From: Hetaerina americana
Lineage: Eukaryota; Arthropoda; Insecta; Odonata; Calopterygidae
Reading direction: 5' to 3'
DNA length: 64,000 nt
NCBI GenBank assembly: GCA_022747635.1
Contig: JAKTNV010000005.1
Coordinates: 45,625,013 to 45,689,012, forward strand
Within the stretch, counting starts at the first letter, position 1. The number at the start of each line of letters is the position of its first letter. A model generated the notes under the pieces. That model was given only the letters and a program-made list of their open reading frames with translations. It searched no databases and was not told the DNA's origin. This document shows positions 39,121 through 51,830 of the stretch, piece after piece. Position numbers and translations under genes: made by a program.

Positions 39121-40929
39121 ATCGATTAGGGATGTAGGACGTTGAACTCATACTCCCATTGGCTCATATCTTCAGCATCTCTCTCATTTTCGTCCCGAAT
39201 TCCCAAATTGGCTAATTTTCCACAAAAAAAATCGATTAGGGTCGTCCACATATCAGATGGGAAAGTCGAGTCGGGAGTTTTGCAGTTGACTCTCTCGAAC
39301 CGTTCATAAAAAAAATAAAGAATTCATTTAGCCGGGGAAAGCCGCTACGTTCAAGAAACGGAAGCGGATTGGATGCTGTTCTTGCCGCGTTCCACAGCAA
39401 ATTTCCGGATATGTCTATTGGGACAAAAGAATTCTCGGCAGCGGAGAAACTGAAATGATTTAGTAGTCGTTAGCCTCACCGTGTAGCCAGTGTGGCCGTG
39501 GAATCCACACCTTAAATCGAGGACAAGTATTCTGAGAATAAATAAATGAACTCTTAAAATACAATTCAGTGCTTTGAATTTTCAACGCAATAAAGCTACT
39601 TTAATCATGAAAACGAAGAATATATCCAATAAAGGAAGGAAAGAAGGGCCTGTTCTTTTCAACATCCCGGAAAGCCAATGAGTGGAAAGAAGAGCTCGGC
39701 GGCAAGGAAATTCAACGAATTGGACAATCAACAGTGAAAAGAAAGAACAAAAGCGGCAACTGAATAGAAATTATCGATTAAGCAGGGGCCATAAAAACCA
39801 ATGGAACTAAAGCCTTGATAATATAAATGGATAAAGTATTCCATAATTATCGACACAATGGCGCATAGAATCGAGTAATTCCATATATTTCGCCGAAATA
39901 TTCTTTCCACTCTTTCCCGCCACTCTTGTCAAGACTATATTTTTATCCCATCCTCCTTTCTTTGCATATGATTATGCCAAAATGTGGTGGAACGCACATG
40001 GCGGCCTAAATAAACCTGTGGAAGTGTATCTAAGGTTTCATTCTGATATGAATGTTTAACCTGTTTTTCTTTCATACCCCACACGCCAATTAGCGCAAAC
40101 CAGCATGACCCAACATCCTAAGGGCACCAATCGCCAGACAAGCGTAAGCAGTATTTTTATTTTAAAAAATTGAAATACTTGCGAATGAAATGACATATCG
40201 AAATCAAATGATCAACTATCTATTATCGGGTAATATTTAATATGGATTTACATCGATGCATATCGTCTATCCATAAAGACAAATTAATCACTTGAGGAGT
40301 GGATGGCAACTATGGAGACTTATTATAGAGTAAGAGCTGCAAGATCAATTATTCATTTTGTGATTTTTGAAAGAAGTCTGGACTAAATAAAGTAACACGA
40401 GGCATTTATATTGCTGACAATATTACATACAAGTACACTGACAGAAAAAAATGAATATTAATTAAATCTACTGGTGACAGAAATGAACCACCGTGAGACT
40501 AACACAAGAAGAAAGACATGAGATTATATATTATTTACTAAAAAATAAACGTTTCAAGAAAGATCTGACACAAGGGTGGTGCTGAAAGAAAATCCAAACG
40601 GAGAAATAACTTTCACAGGAGCCTTTTTACGTTTTTTTCGACCATAAGTACCGACCATTCGACAAAGGAAGTCTGAGAGGAGCAAAAAAGGGCGGGAGAT
40701 AAATCTCATCAAACATGAAATATTAGAGCCATGATCAATGGATGATTATTAAGGAATCGCTCATTCGAATAATATGACACGCAAAAGGTAATTAAGTCAT
40801 ATCCGAAATCTATTCACCATATACATTACAACCAATCACTTCCCTCTCCTTCTGATGCCACATGTGATGCTACAGAGCCGATTCTATGAAGGAATAGAAT
40901 TAAAAAAATGTAACGGTTCATTCTAAGAG

Positions 40930-41760
40930 GTGAAGGGATGAGAGGAGGAGAGAGGTAGAAAGAGAGGTGGAGATAGATTCTTCTAAGGTGCCCATAAGAA
41001 TAACTAACTAGTCATATGATAAGTCATGGGGTCGGGCTCTCCCAGAAGGGGAGCAGGTCAGATGAAGAAAATCATGGAAATTAATGGAGGATGGAAAGAA
41101 AGAGACGGAGATGGAAGTAGAATGAAGGGGAGTCAAGAAATGTCGGTAAAGGGGAGGAGGGAAGGAGAGCAAAGAAGAGGGAGAACTGCGCAGGTGAATG
41201 AGAAAACCTATCATTAAGAATACCTCTGCATCAACTGCCTGTCCTTTACTTCCTCCACTCACCTCTCCCCCCGTGACCCACTCCCCGCCCTTAACTTCCC
41301 GACTCGCCCCGCCTATGCGCCCGTTGCCAGGCAACCGACACCCCCTCCCATTTCCCCAGCATACTTCTTCATCGCCACCATACGTTAAGTTGGTTGCTCC
41401 CATCCCCACCTTCGCCGCACGAAATCCGTTCCGGGGGAAGGAGGACCGACCCCACTCGCGTGAATCGCCCGCCACGAGGTGAACGCGCGTGCTACCAATA
41501 TTACAGGCATGATTCGGTGCCCGGAGCCAGCATTCCGATTAGTTGGTGATTTCTGCCCCGTCCGCCCTGCAGGGAGGATGGGAGGAACTCGTCAACTGTG
41601 CGAGTCACGGGAGGGAAGGGGAGGACGGGGCGGAAGGGTTCGACGCGGGGAGAGGTGGGGAGGTTGTTGGGGGGGGGAAAGGAGAAATGTAAACGGGCCA
41701 ACACAGTCTTCAAGGGGAAGGGGAGAAATGATATCCAAAATACGTTGTCTTCCTTCTCGA
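40930..41760. other. Strand-switching block: purine, pyrimidine, purine
   Basis: The plus strand is purine-rich at 40930-41180, pyrimidine-rich at 41240-41370 and purine-rich again at 41570-41740. CpG sites lie at 41400-41500. Opposite-strand open frames of 94 and 155 codons overlap each other here and share no recognisable domain, so I treat both as compositional. Confidence 0.6.
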
Positions 41761-43589
41761 ATAATCAGGGTTAATTGACACAACCGAAATGCGGGAAGTA
41801 GTTGGACTGTAATTTGCGACGGCGGTTGCTCTGACTGACGAAGAAATATAAATTTGCATTCTCACCGCAGTCACTGTTCCAATTAAGTGAAATTACCATC
41901 CACAGTTCGACACTGTGGTCTGTGAACGCTCACGAGACAAGCATCGCGACGTCCGTGAAGCGTAGAATTATCTGTGTTACAATCCATCAAAATACTGTGA
42001 GCTTCGACTTATTTTTGCCCCAATCGAGCGTACTTCAAACAGGAAACTCTCATTAGCATATTAAAATCCCTCAAAATCTACTCAAGCAAAAACTACACCG
42101 CATTCTTTTCCGACATGATCTTAAAAGGTAACATACAATTATCGTATCTTCTGAGAAGTCACAACCGCGAGCAGGACTATTTAAAGTATCGATGATCGCA
42201 ATAATAAATGCGTAATATAAAATTTTAGATATAATGAAAAGCAACTTCATTATTTGACCATAAGAGGAAGTGAAAATATGATTAAATATGGTTTTGAATC
42301 TCTAAACCTTGATTTAAAAGTTATGGAATAGATATACCGTAAAAACTCATCACATGCAGAGTTATTTATAGAAGAGAGAAGGTTGAGTGTAAGATTTGAA
42401 AATTATTATTTTACATCACTAATATTTACAGATTGTTGTAAGTCATAATGCAAATAATAAGCAATAATGACCAAATCAAAAAAATGAAGTTTCACTCTAA
42501 GTTTAACCTATTATAAGTAGCAATGATCCGGGTGTCTATCAGGTGGCATTATATCATTGTTTTCTAAAATTAACAATGGTTTTATAAACATTCACGCACT
42601 CAACTCAAATATATAATTGAGACTTTTCTGAAACGGCAAAGTTGTTATGAGAATTGAAAACAGTTGCCATGAGAAACATTTTTACACCACTTAGTTATGC
42701 AATCAAAAGCTGAAGCTTTAAACACAGAGGGCGAATGTAGGGAGTTGATTAGGGAAATCCTAGAAAGTTGGAGGCAGTGGATGGAAAAAATATTGAAAGG
42801 TAGTAAGAGCTGAAGGCTGTGATAGAAGGATGAATGATGGGTATATGGGGTAGAGGGAGAGATTAGCGATTTTAGGCAGTATGAAGGTAGGAAAAAGCAA
42901 CGAATGAATTTAGGAGATAATCTAGGGAGAAGAAGAGGAAATTCTCACTGCCCGAAGAAAATAATACAAGTTATGGACTATCCAAAAACCTGCATTATTA
43001 TGGAGACTATCTTTAACGAACTTATTCCCTTGAATACCAGTGACAATCTACGGGAGTTGCTGTTATTACTATCGGTACTCTGCGGGCAGTCCTGCTAGCT
43101 ATTAATGACCATTGTTCATTAACAACTTCGCAGGCAGCATGAACCTATTTGAGGACTGACTCACGTCAATTTTGATTATACTTGTACATGTAAATAAGAA
43201 AATAATATCATTTTAGAATAAAATAGCAGGTGTTTCCACTTTAAAACATTTTGCCTGAGGCTGGCCCAAAGTCAAGAGCTTTAAGGACTCCATTTCAAGG
43301 ATGTCAACTTTCCGATTTCCCGAAAGTCAAAACCACATCCGTACTTACGGCCATTGTTAGTGAAGTTAACGCTAAAGTAAATAAAGTAACGCTACGTAGT
43401 AGGCAAAACATGTATTCCGCCGTGTGGGGCTTACATTTAATGAAGGGAAATTTGAAATGGTCATGTCCTACAGGACAACCAATGCGATTACTGTAATGAA
43501 AATCCCTGAGACTATATGATCCGTGAGCGCACTAGCATTCTTTTCTTCTAAATAATCACCCTAACTATCTAACACTCAAGCAATCAAAT
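41761..43589. other. AT-rich non-coding stretch
   Basis: Two plus-strand frames of 64 and 81 codons at 42904 and 43251 have no recognisable domain or splice context. Nothing else seen. Confidence 0.5.
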
Positions 43590-43990
43590 CTGTAATCATT
43601 CATCCCCCTTCCGAGGACAACAACACCCACTCTACCCCTATCGCCCCCGAAAAATTCCCATTCTCAACTCCGCCTATTCCTACGTTCCTTCCCTTCACTT
43701 TCCGTCTTCACACTCTCGCCACCCCAAAGCCACTACCCTTGGCCACCGAAAAAGGCGACCCTTCTCTCCCCTTCCCCACGCCCGTAACTATTCTCCCCGT
43801 CTTCTTCCTCTCTTCAACCTCATCCCGACGTATTAATATAGTGGGCCTCTTTCCCTCAACTCGGTAGCCGGTCATTAGAGGAAGAAAATCTCTCCTCAGC
43901 CGCGGCTACGGCTCCTCCCCGTCACAAGACGCCTCTCGTCACCCTCCCTCGAAAACCGACCATCCAGAGCTGTGGCACTAAGGAAAACCT
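43590..43990. other. Pyrimidine-rich block with CpG sites
   Basis: CCCCTT, CTCTAC and CCACC units dominate the plus strand, with CpGs near 43750-43960. There is no open frame worth reporting. Confidence 0.6.
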
Positions 43991-45134
43991 TGGCAGCCCT
44001 GGCAGGAATCTTGGCACTCAAACCTCCCTCAATTCTACATCGCAGAAGCCTGTCTTTAAAATTATTAGTGCACAACTTTGGGGATGAAGTCTCCTCTAGC
44101 GTTCTTCATCGCAGTGACTACTGAGCTAGATATTCGGCAGCGATCATTCTTCGGGCGAAGCAAGACTGCTTATCTCAAAACGATGTTTGGGAAAAGAAAA
44201 TTTGTTCTACTATTAGACTCTGGAACATCTTTAAATTGAATTAATACTACATGCGTGTAAAATCACTTGGCAAATAAATTTTTAAGGAATCCGGATCAAT
44301 AACTGCCCTCCAAAAAGAAGAATTCTGAAAAAGGCACAGTTTATCATCACATTACCGTTTAAGTATATCTCTATCTATAGTTATGGGAGCAATATGCAAT
44401 TATTCTCAGTTGTTCTGCAGACCTCTAAAGCATTAATGAAAATAGCATTGGAATATAGAGTTAAACATTTATCAAACTCTTTATCATTATTATCGCTGTG
44501 GTAATATACGAGGGTGATCCCATGGTTTAATGTAAATGACGATTTAAATTTCAAGGGAAACAACTATTACCTACTTTGCCCACCAGAATGCCCGAAAGCT
44601 TTCCTTGTCTTTTAATTTATTTCCCTAAAGATGACATGGCTTTAGTTAACACAGGACCCTCAAGAAGGGACCCCAATTTGCGATATTAAGCATTTGTAGT
44701 ATTATAGAGTTTCATTCTACAAACAATTTAAATATATGGTTTGGAGCATTTGAAACAAGGAATCTTGGTTTTTAGAAGGTGTTTTGATCACGTTTACTTA
44801 AATTTCCGAATTGAGTTTTATTTTATTGTCCTCCTATGTAGTCTGAAAAAATATCGCTGATCTCAAGAAAAATTTAGAACAGTATCAGTCAAGTATTATT
44901 AGAACGAATATTTCTATCTTCGGTCACCCAAAATCATATATCTTTTGAGGTTGATCAAACGTAAAAAATAATTCTGTGAAATATTTTTTCTAAATCATTG
45001 CATGGAATACTTTTCGTTTTCTCAGCTACTGTCCTTTACAATTGCATCATGTCAAATGGCGGATCTAAGAGTTTGCTCACCAGTTCTAAAGTCTTCGTGT
45101 GCATAGAAGTTCGAGGTATCTGTCATTTCATTAG

Positions 45135-45234
45135 GGTAACATGATCGCCAAGATTTTCCAAAATCTGGTTCCGAATCCTGCCCAGGGCTTCGACGATTTT
45201 CATGTGGTGAATGGAGATGTCCCACTTTATCACG
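45135..45234 (+). CDS. Candidate unassigned exon (100 nt) with both splice sites
   Basis: TGTCATTTCATTAG acts as an acceptor at 45121-45134, and the last three bases form a stop in the frame that opens just after it. The open frame then reads GNMIAKIFQNLVPNPAQGF and DDFHVVNGDVPLYH, and the exon ends CACG|GTAAGA, a strong donor. The base composition is more GC-rich and balanced than its surroundings. I do not recognise the protein family and cannot link it to another exon. It could be a chance match or a fossil exon of a mobile element. Confidence 0.3.
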
Positions 45235-46141
45235 GTAAGAAAAATGGCAATGGAATTAATATTTTATCACAAAATAATCTGCTCAAAATGTTAAGCACAA
45301 TGTATGAACATGGCGACAGTGATTAAAAGATCCGGAGGACAATGTATGATAGAAGGGAAATGTACTCACCAACCTAATACCTAATATGAAAAGGTGCTAA
45401 TCCAGCAAGAGAAAGCGACAATGCTTCTTTCAGCAGTCATCTCTTCACCACATTAGCAGGTATGATCCGCATAAAATTTACACATGCACATGTCTCTTAT
45501 TAAATACAATAGGAACTCGAAAGCGTTTTGCTGAATAAAACATCTAAAAAGAACTGCGTGAAAACATTATCTTCTATATTTCCACGGACCGTCTTTGCCA
45601 ATTTTTATGTATTAACATGAAACTCGTTCTAAAAAAGGACACCCACAAAAATACTTCATATTTTTTCACCCATTAAATTTTAACAGTTCCGAGAAAGCAG
45701 ATACCCAATACGTATCCCCACATCTATCAAATTATAAGAACCCCATTTGGAATGCAGACCTGGAAGAGGAACTAGAATCCCCTCTAGTAATTCCGCTGAT
45801 GATTTTAGAATCTTTTCAAAAAGATCGAGGGCATATTCAAAGTGAGAATAATGAGGCAATCTATAAGTATATCTCAAGGTTTAAAAATATTTCACCCCCA
45901 AAAGAAAATTAACTCATAAATACAAGTTTTGGAGCATTGATATGCAAGAAATAACTATCAAGAAGATGCTCAGAATGTTCGAATTCTCATTTGTAACGTC
46001 TTTCCTCAAGAATCCGGAAGCCTAAGTCAACACTGAGCATGAATTAAGGATCCGTTTTTAGAGTTTAAAATACGGCTCAAGGGAGAGAATTCTAGCTGGA
46101 ATAAATGTTATCCATTTGAACGTGGACGAGCGGAGATACCT

Positions 46142-46166
46142 GCGTCCACTCCCAGAGAGTGGACGC
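46142..46166. other. Perfect 10-bp-stem GC-rich hairpin
   Basis: GCGTCCACTC and GAGTGGACGC pair perfectly around the five-base loop CCAGA. It stands alone with no following T run. It could be an RNA structural element or simply a small palindrome; nothing around it shows a gene. Confidence 0.5.
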
Positions 46167-46781
46167 TGCTCGCGAGGAACAATAAATACCATTGGTTACA
46201 CTGAATCGCCACGAGGAGGACATCACAATTTTCACCTCCTTAACATCTTCTCAGCTGCAAAGCGAATCGAAACGATAGGACTATTTATTCGACGAAGAAA
46301 AGTCGATACCTCTGGGACAAGTGGAAGATTAAGACGCATAAAAAAGTGAAAATAATGGCATGTTGGATATAGAGGGAGAAAATATCAAGAGCTCGGTTTG
46401 GCTGAGTTCAGACGGAAGACGCATGAATTGTAGGGTTACCGAGATACAACTGAGAGGAAGGACAATTTGTGAAGGCGCAAGGTAAGAAATGAGAAAGACT
46501 CGTAGCCATGAAAGAGGAATAGAAAAGACAGAGACATAAACTAACATCGCAAAGGAATTCAAGAAAGGTGCTGTGTATATAAGGAAGAGAGGTTTATTAG
46601 TACCAAAATGTTTCCAAAATATTCCTCGGCGCGTAAAAAAATTAGTTCCCATCATTTTTATAGTCCTTAATGAAATGATCCAGAAAGTAAAGAAATATGA
46701 TCACTTTTGAGAAAAAATGTTTTATTTTTACAAATGGTTTTCATTTATTTCTTTGTAAAAACATCAAGAGGAGGGAGTATG

Positions 46782-46783
<2 letters not shown>

Positions 46784-46844
<61 letters not shown>
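46784..46844. repeat. (TA)n microsatellite, left of the 118-bp inverted repeat
   Basis: About 60 bp of uninterrupted TA ending exactly at the left arm of the inverted repeat. It is preceded by AGGAGGGAGTATGATTT, which resembles the left flank of the TA array at 58824. Confidence 0.97.
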
Positions 46845-46848
<4 letters not shown>

Positions 46849-47089
46849 AATACACAGTAACACACAATATAGAAACACAAAAAAAGAGAACACTCACACG
46901 CATTTTCTTGATATTTCGACGGAAACAATCCGTCTTCCTCTGAAGATATAGAAGTAATGGAGTAATGAAGTCATTACTTCTATATCTTCAGAGGAAGACG
47001 GATTGTTTCCGTCGAAATATCAAGAAAATACGTGTGAGTGTTCTCTTTTTTTGTGTTTCTATATTGTGTGTTACTGTGTATTGTACTAT
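46842..47089. repeat. Near-perfect inverted repeat (118-bp arms) flanked by TA arrays
   Basis: Arms 46842-46959 and 46972-47089 are reverse complements with a single difference (a C/T site beside the CACACG motif), separated by 12 bp. The spacer itself extends a smaller palindrome, AGTAATGAAGTCATTACT. Each arm, read outward from the centre, carries GACGGATTGTTTCCGTC followed by GAAA, which is a stem-loop plus GAAA. A (TA)n array abuts the left arm, and a second one begins 31 bp beyond the right arm. The layout suggests a tail-to-tail pair of one mobile-element end. Confidence 0.93.
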
Positions 47090-47117
47090 TCGGCACTTCC
47101 GTGTTACGTCTACGAAA

Positions 47118-47119
<2 letters not shown>

Positions 47120-47157
<38 letters not shown>
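47120..47157. repeat. (TA)n microsatellite, right of the 118-bp inverted repeat
   Basis: About 38 bp of TA, separated from the right arm of the inverted repeat by about 30 bp of unique sequence (TTCGGCACTTCCGTGTTACG and a few bases more). Confidence 0.97.
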
Positions 47158-47160
<3 letters not shown>

Positions 47161-48579
47161 ATGCTTGGTGATAATTTCCATAAAATTAATTTTCTCTTAT
47201 TATATATACATATGAACAACATTTAATTTTGATTCTGCAATCATGGAATGGCTTCATCTTCTGCCATACACCCTCGGGTTGTGCCTTGCAGTGTTCAATG
47301 TACTTGGTAATAAGATAGATAAAGGCATAGATGAATTTGGAAACCCAAGCATTCCATTCTACTTCAGATATATCAGAAAAAATTTCAAGGAATCATAACG
47401 GTCAAATACAATGAAAATAATCAGTTTTATTTGATTAAATATTTAAAATCTGAAGAATTAAACGGTCCATCAATCATCACAAATTACCAGCAAGCAGCAG
47501 CCATAAATCAAGCACACGAATTACGATGCGGCAAAATTGGTCGCACTCTGAGGCTCAAGGTTTAACTTGAAGGTCCTAGCATTTGATAAACGTAGTGAAA
47601 CGGATTGCTGTTCATGATTACATTTTCATAAAGGGCTTATTACGGGAGAGAATACTCTTATCCTTAGTAGGATAATCTCAAGACCAACGAAATGGTTGCC
47701 GCATATGAATTAGGAGGGAGTAGCGAGGATTTGGTTACAAGGGAATAAATGGGAGTGGAGGTGAAAAAAGGGAGTGGTACAGAGGAGGTTTTAGGTTTTA
47801 CGAGGGAAAGAGAAGAAACCAGGCAAGGAGTGGGAAGAGCATAAAGAGTTTTCATGTACTAACGCGGGACATGGGGGAGAAGAAAGTTATTTTTTTCAAG
47901 ATGAAAAATGGAATCCACCAAAAATGAATAACAAACGGAATGGAAGATCTGGATTTCAGCATCTCCCAAATCATTTAGAACGTCTTCTCTTCCAGCCATT
48001 GAGATAAATTCAAGACTTTGTGGAAGATAGAGAAATGCTGAAATAAAGAGTTTGTGAAAACATAAGACCTACTGAGTTCTATTGCCCAGTCATGCGTAGG
48101 GACTTCCGATGAACGTTTAAGTGAAGAGGCAACATCAGAAATGTGAGCAGATGGTTAACAGTTAGTTCGGGTCAAATTTCAGGGGCAGCACCGACAATTC
48201 TCTAAATAAACTTTCAGTGAATCAAGAGTTCAATGCACGAAATGAAACGACGTCTAGAAGAAGAAAAGACTACCAATTTTATACTACACGTGGCTAATCT
48301 TCGTCTTAGAGCGAAATTTTGTTGATACATATTTTGCAATTATTTTTCCACACCCATTGTACGTTCTTAACGAGCTAATTAAAAGAATATGATACATGGA
48401 ATTAGAGAAAAGAAATTCTGAGAAGACCTCACAACCATTCACTGGGAGGTAACTTCGGGCAAACTTACGATAAGAGAAGTAAAAATGACCCTCCCTCACT
48501 GTCTCAGCAGCGCGCCTCCCAAGCGCAGGGTTACACGACTAAATAAATGGTATCCGAGATTCACACTCGAGGACCAGCT

Positions 48580-49040
48580 TCATCACGTAACTTGATACAA
48601 CCTTCCGAGGAGAGGCGGAGGCAAGGGTTGGGAAAAATGGGAAGGGGGGACCTCCTCCAAGAGTGTGTTTAGGTGATGGTCAAGATGGCCGGCTTCCTGA
48701 TCATCCTCAGCTGAGGCGAACGAGCAGAGAAGGACGAGGGAGAGTAAAGGATATCTCCTCTCCAAGCCTTCGCCACCTCCGTGAGTGGACTTCACTTTTT
48801 GAGAGGGAGGCGCGAGGTGCTTCCTCTCTAGCCCACCGTGTAGACGTCTCTTTTTGGGCCATCATTTTTCTTTTCTTTCTTACTCCCTCTCCTCCTCCAC
48901 TTATCAAGTTCTTCTATCTCCCCCCCCCACCCGCTCTCCCGTCTACCTCCTCTTTTCTCCCGATTGCCCTTCGCCTCCCACCTCCTCTATCGGGAGCTCC
49001 ACATGCTTCTTTGCAACCCACTGCTGCCGCTCTTAGTGCA
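48580..49040. other. Strand-switching block: purine-rich then pyrimidine-rich
   Basis: Purine-rich plus-strand sequence (48600-48760) changes to pyrimidine-rich (48860-49030). The 156-codon plus-strand open frame across it moves from Arg/Gly/Glu-rich to Pro/Ser/Leu-rich exactly at the composition switch, as expected of non-coding DNA. Confidence 0.6.
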
Positions 49041-51289
49041 GGATGTCAGAGACAATCCTTCCGCCACAAATCGGGAATTAAGAACGCCAAACCACTGAAA
49101 TATTTTAAGATAACACTATATTTTTTTTACTGAAGAAACAAAGCTGGAGAATTATTTAAATAAATTAAAGACATATGTATGGTATGCCCTACAGTTTTTC
49201 TCTGCGCCGCAGTACAAACTAATTGCATTTATCCGTAAAAGATACTGCATTCTTAAATGTCCATTAATCTAAGGGAAGCGCATGCAGGATAATTGAATAT
49301 ATATTTTTTTCTTTTTAAACTTTAAATTTGTCCTTACTCACTTATTTACTGATTACCTTCTTACTTTTCACACTATCAATTTAATTTGTTGCTTTCACGG
49401 ATTATTCAAAATTGGCGCACTCTTTTCCAATTAGTAACTAACAATTAAAAAGCGATTATATTAAAATGGATCATCAGCCCTCGTGACCCGTTTGATAAAG
49501 ATAAACCGAAGAAAATTATGGTGAAAGAATTAAACAATAATATTACTGCCTTCCTTCACACGTCATCTATACCTTATATTTCTTTACCTTTGTGTGCTAT
49601 TTTAATCACTAGGGAATACATCACGCATTAATGCATTGTCAAAAACCATCGAAAATACGAGGATTTATGCACAAAATTTACTACATAGTTTTAGGATATT
49701 TCCACGCTTGATCATACTTTTCTCCAATTCATTAATGACCGTTTAAAAAAATCATATCCCTGAAATTTTTAGGACTAATATTTATTTTATAAATCGTGGA
49801 AAGTTGGGCTCAAATTCCTGACTAAATTAAATGCAAATTTATCCACAATGTAAATTAAGTTTATCTGAGTCATCTAAAAGTGTGAACTCTGAGGTGCTTA
49901 TAGCCCGTATTTTTTACTTTCACATGGTTTTATGAATAAATATGGTCGTCTATTTAAACTACCGCTAAACTTTACGTAATGCTTTTAAATATTTCCACAG
50001 AAAAAATACTTAATAGCGCCTTAGCATCTTAAATTATTTACTTTCTCTTCTTAGGTTTCACTTATTCCCTTTCGTTTCTATTGCCTATCATTCTCCATGC
50101 AACGTTTCTTATTCTCCCCATGCCTCTTTAGTAATTACATGAATATTCATGCAAGTGTGGTCTGTTTTTATTTCTTTGAAATATTAAATTATTTATTTTT
50201 TAATTATATTATTTAATTTACCCAATGGTTTTTGTTTTACTTCTTGATTGAGTGAATTTTGGAAGTTTTGTTTTATTACCAGAAAAACGACAACGGCCAT
50301 ATAAAGTATTCATTTTTTAAACCACCGGCATCAAATGATGGCTATCTGCGATGCTCAATACCCACTTATCATAAAAGACTCACCGAAGTGCAGCAAATCT
50401 AAAACTCAAGACAAACTCTCGTCTTCGGTTATTAAGTGCACTGCAACAAGCAAATAAATTTTCCATGAAAATAGTAGATTTGAAATTTAAAAAATAGACA
50501 ATTATATTTACACATGTGTTTCGTAGAATCCTTTATATTTGATAAAAGGAAAAGAAGCTTCAACAAAAGTATGAATTCCTGTTTCATTTTTCTTCACTCT
50601 ATCGGCTACTAAGCTTTTATCCTCCCCTTCAACTGAATACTTCATTTCTTCGTTTTGTGAAATAAATACGCTTCCGCGTGAAAGCTTCAAGTAGTTAGCG
50701 ATTACAACTTAGACGATCTTGAATGGAAGAATAATTTTAACTTTTTAGTGTACTCTGCCTTCACATTTTCCGCTGCCTATCATTTGCTGCATTGAAATCC
50801 ATCTATCCTCAAATTCTTGTCTCCCTTTCATCGCATACAATGTAAGCTAATATTTGTTCAACTTATGGAAATATGTATTGGCAATTATTTGGCATTTATC
50901 GGTGAAGAATTAGATTTATTCAGGGAAATTGTAGTTTTAGGAATTTTCATACAGCACGAAAAAAGTGATTCGAAAGAAAGGGAATGTGATATTTTCATTT
51001 TTGGGGAGTAGTTAAAAAATGAATCATTCTTTCATAAGCTATTTTACAGATCGCACTGAGGTGGCTTTGCAGTTCATCGCCCGATATAAAAGCTCAAGCC
51101 ATGGATTTCATGTCCCTTGTCACTTCGGAGCACGAGCATTTCTACCCCTCGGTCAGCTTTCTGTCATATGTCCCGTGTCCACTCTAAAGAGACCCACACA
51201 ACCTCCACAGTCCGCCAAGGAAGACGACAAACCCTGCCTGATCTCGTCTCTCGACCCGTGAAGTATCACTGTCTCACTCGCCGCGTGCA
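49041..51289. other. AT-rich non-coding stretch
   Basis: One of the most AT-rich parts of the window. No feature is seen apart from a TATAAAAG at 51082 that has no matching Initiator. Confidence 0.55.
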
Positions 51290-51830
51290 AGATTTTCATC
51301 CGGGGGAGAGAGGTAAGGAGTAGCGGAGGGATAAAAAAACGATAGCTAAGAGGTTCGCTTAGAGATGAAGACGGGAGAATGTCCGAGGGTAGATAGGGAG
51401 ATGGTGGACGTGGCGGGGGAAAGGAAAAGCGGAGGAGAGGAGTGAGAGAAATGAGGAAAAGAAGAGTAAAAAGGAAGCTTGAGGAGTTTGGGACCGTTCG
51501 GCGTTGCCAAGGAACGAGTTAGAAGGGTGGGTAAGGATAGTCGGACGGAGGGAAGAGGGAAGAGCCGTGTATATGCAAATGAATAAGGAGAGGGAGGAGG
51601 AGAAGGCCCTGCGCGAAGTGTGTGTGCGTGTGCGGGGAAGAAAAGGAGGTCTTGGGGGGCGAAGGGGAGTTATTTCGAGCTGAAGGTGTGAAAAAGTGGT
51701 GTTAAGAGGAATATCCCATTTATTTTATTGAGCGACGGTTTGGTGGGACGGGGACTGAAGAGAGGGCAGTGGTGATGGTGGGGGAAGGGAATGGGGGATC
51801 GAAAGGGGAGATAGAACTACCGACGAGCAC
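51290..51830. other. Purine-rich block (plus strand)
   Basis: About 540 bp of GGAGAG, GGGAAG and GGTGG-type sequence with a short TGTGTGCGTGTG run near 51620. No gene is seen. Confidence 0.65.

Noticed and set aside
44507..44521. TACGAGGGTGATCCC, similar to the start of some mariner-type terminal repeats
   Set aside because: Only about 15 bases match from memory, the following bases diverge, and no partner inverted repeat was found nearby.
46697..47226. Several frames encoding Tyr-Ile repeats
   Set aside because: They are translations of TA microsatellites and of the inverted repeat arms; not proteins. The same holds for frames at 58738-58944 and 62166-62717.
51082..51089. TATAAAAG as a promoter
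   Set aside because: No Initiator-like sequence lies at the expected +1 position. The same is true of TATAAAAG at 6748 and 58423.
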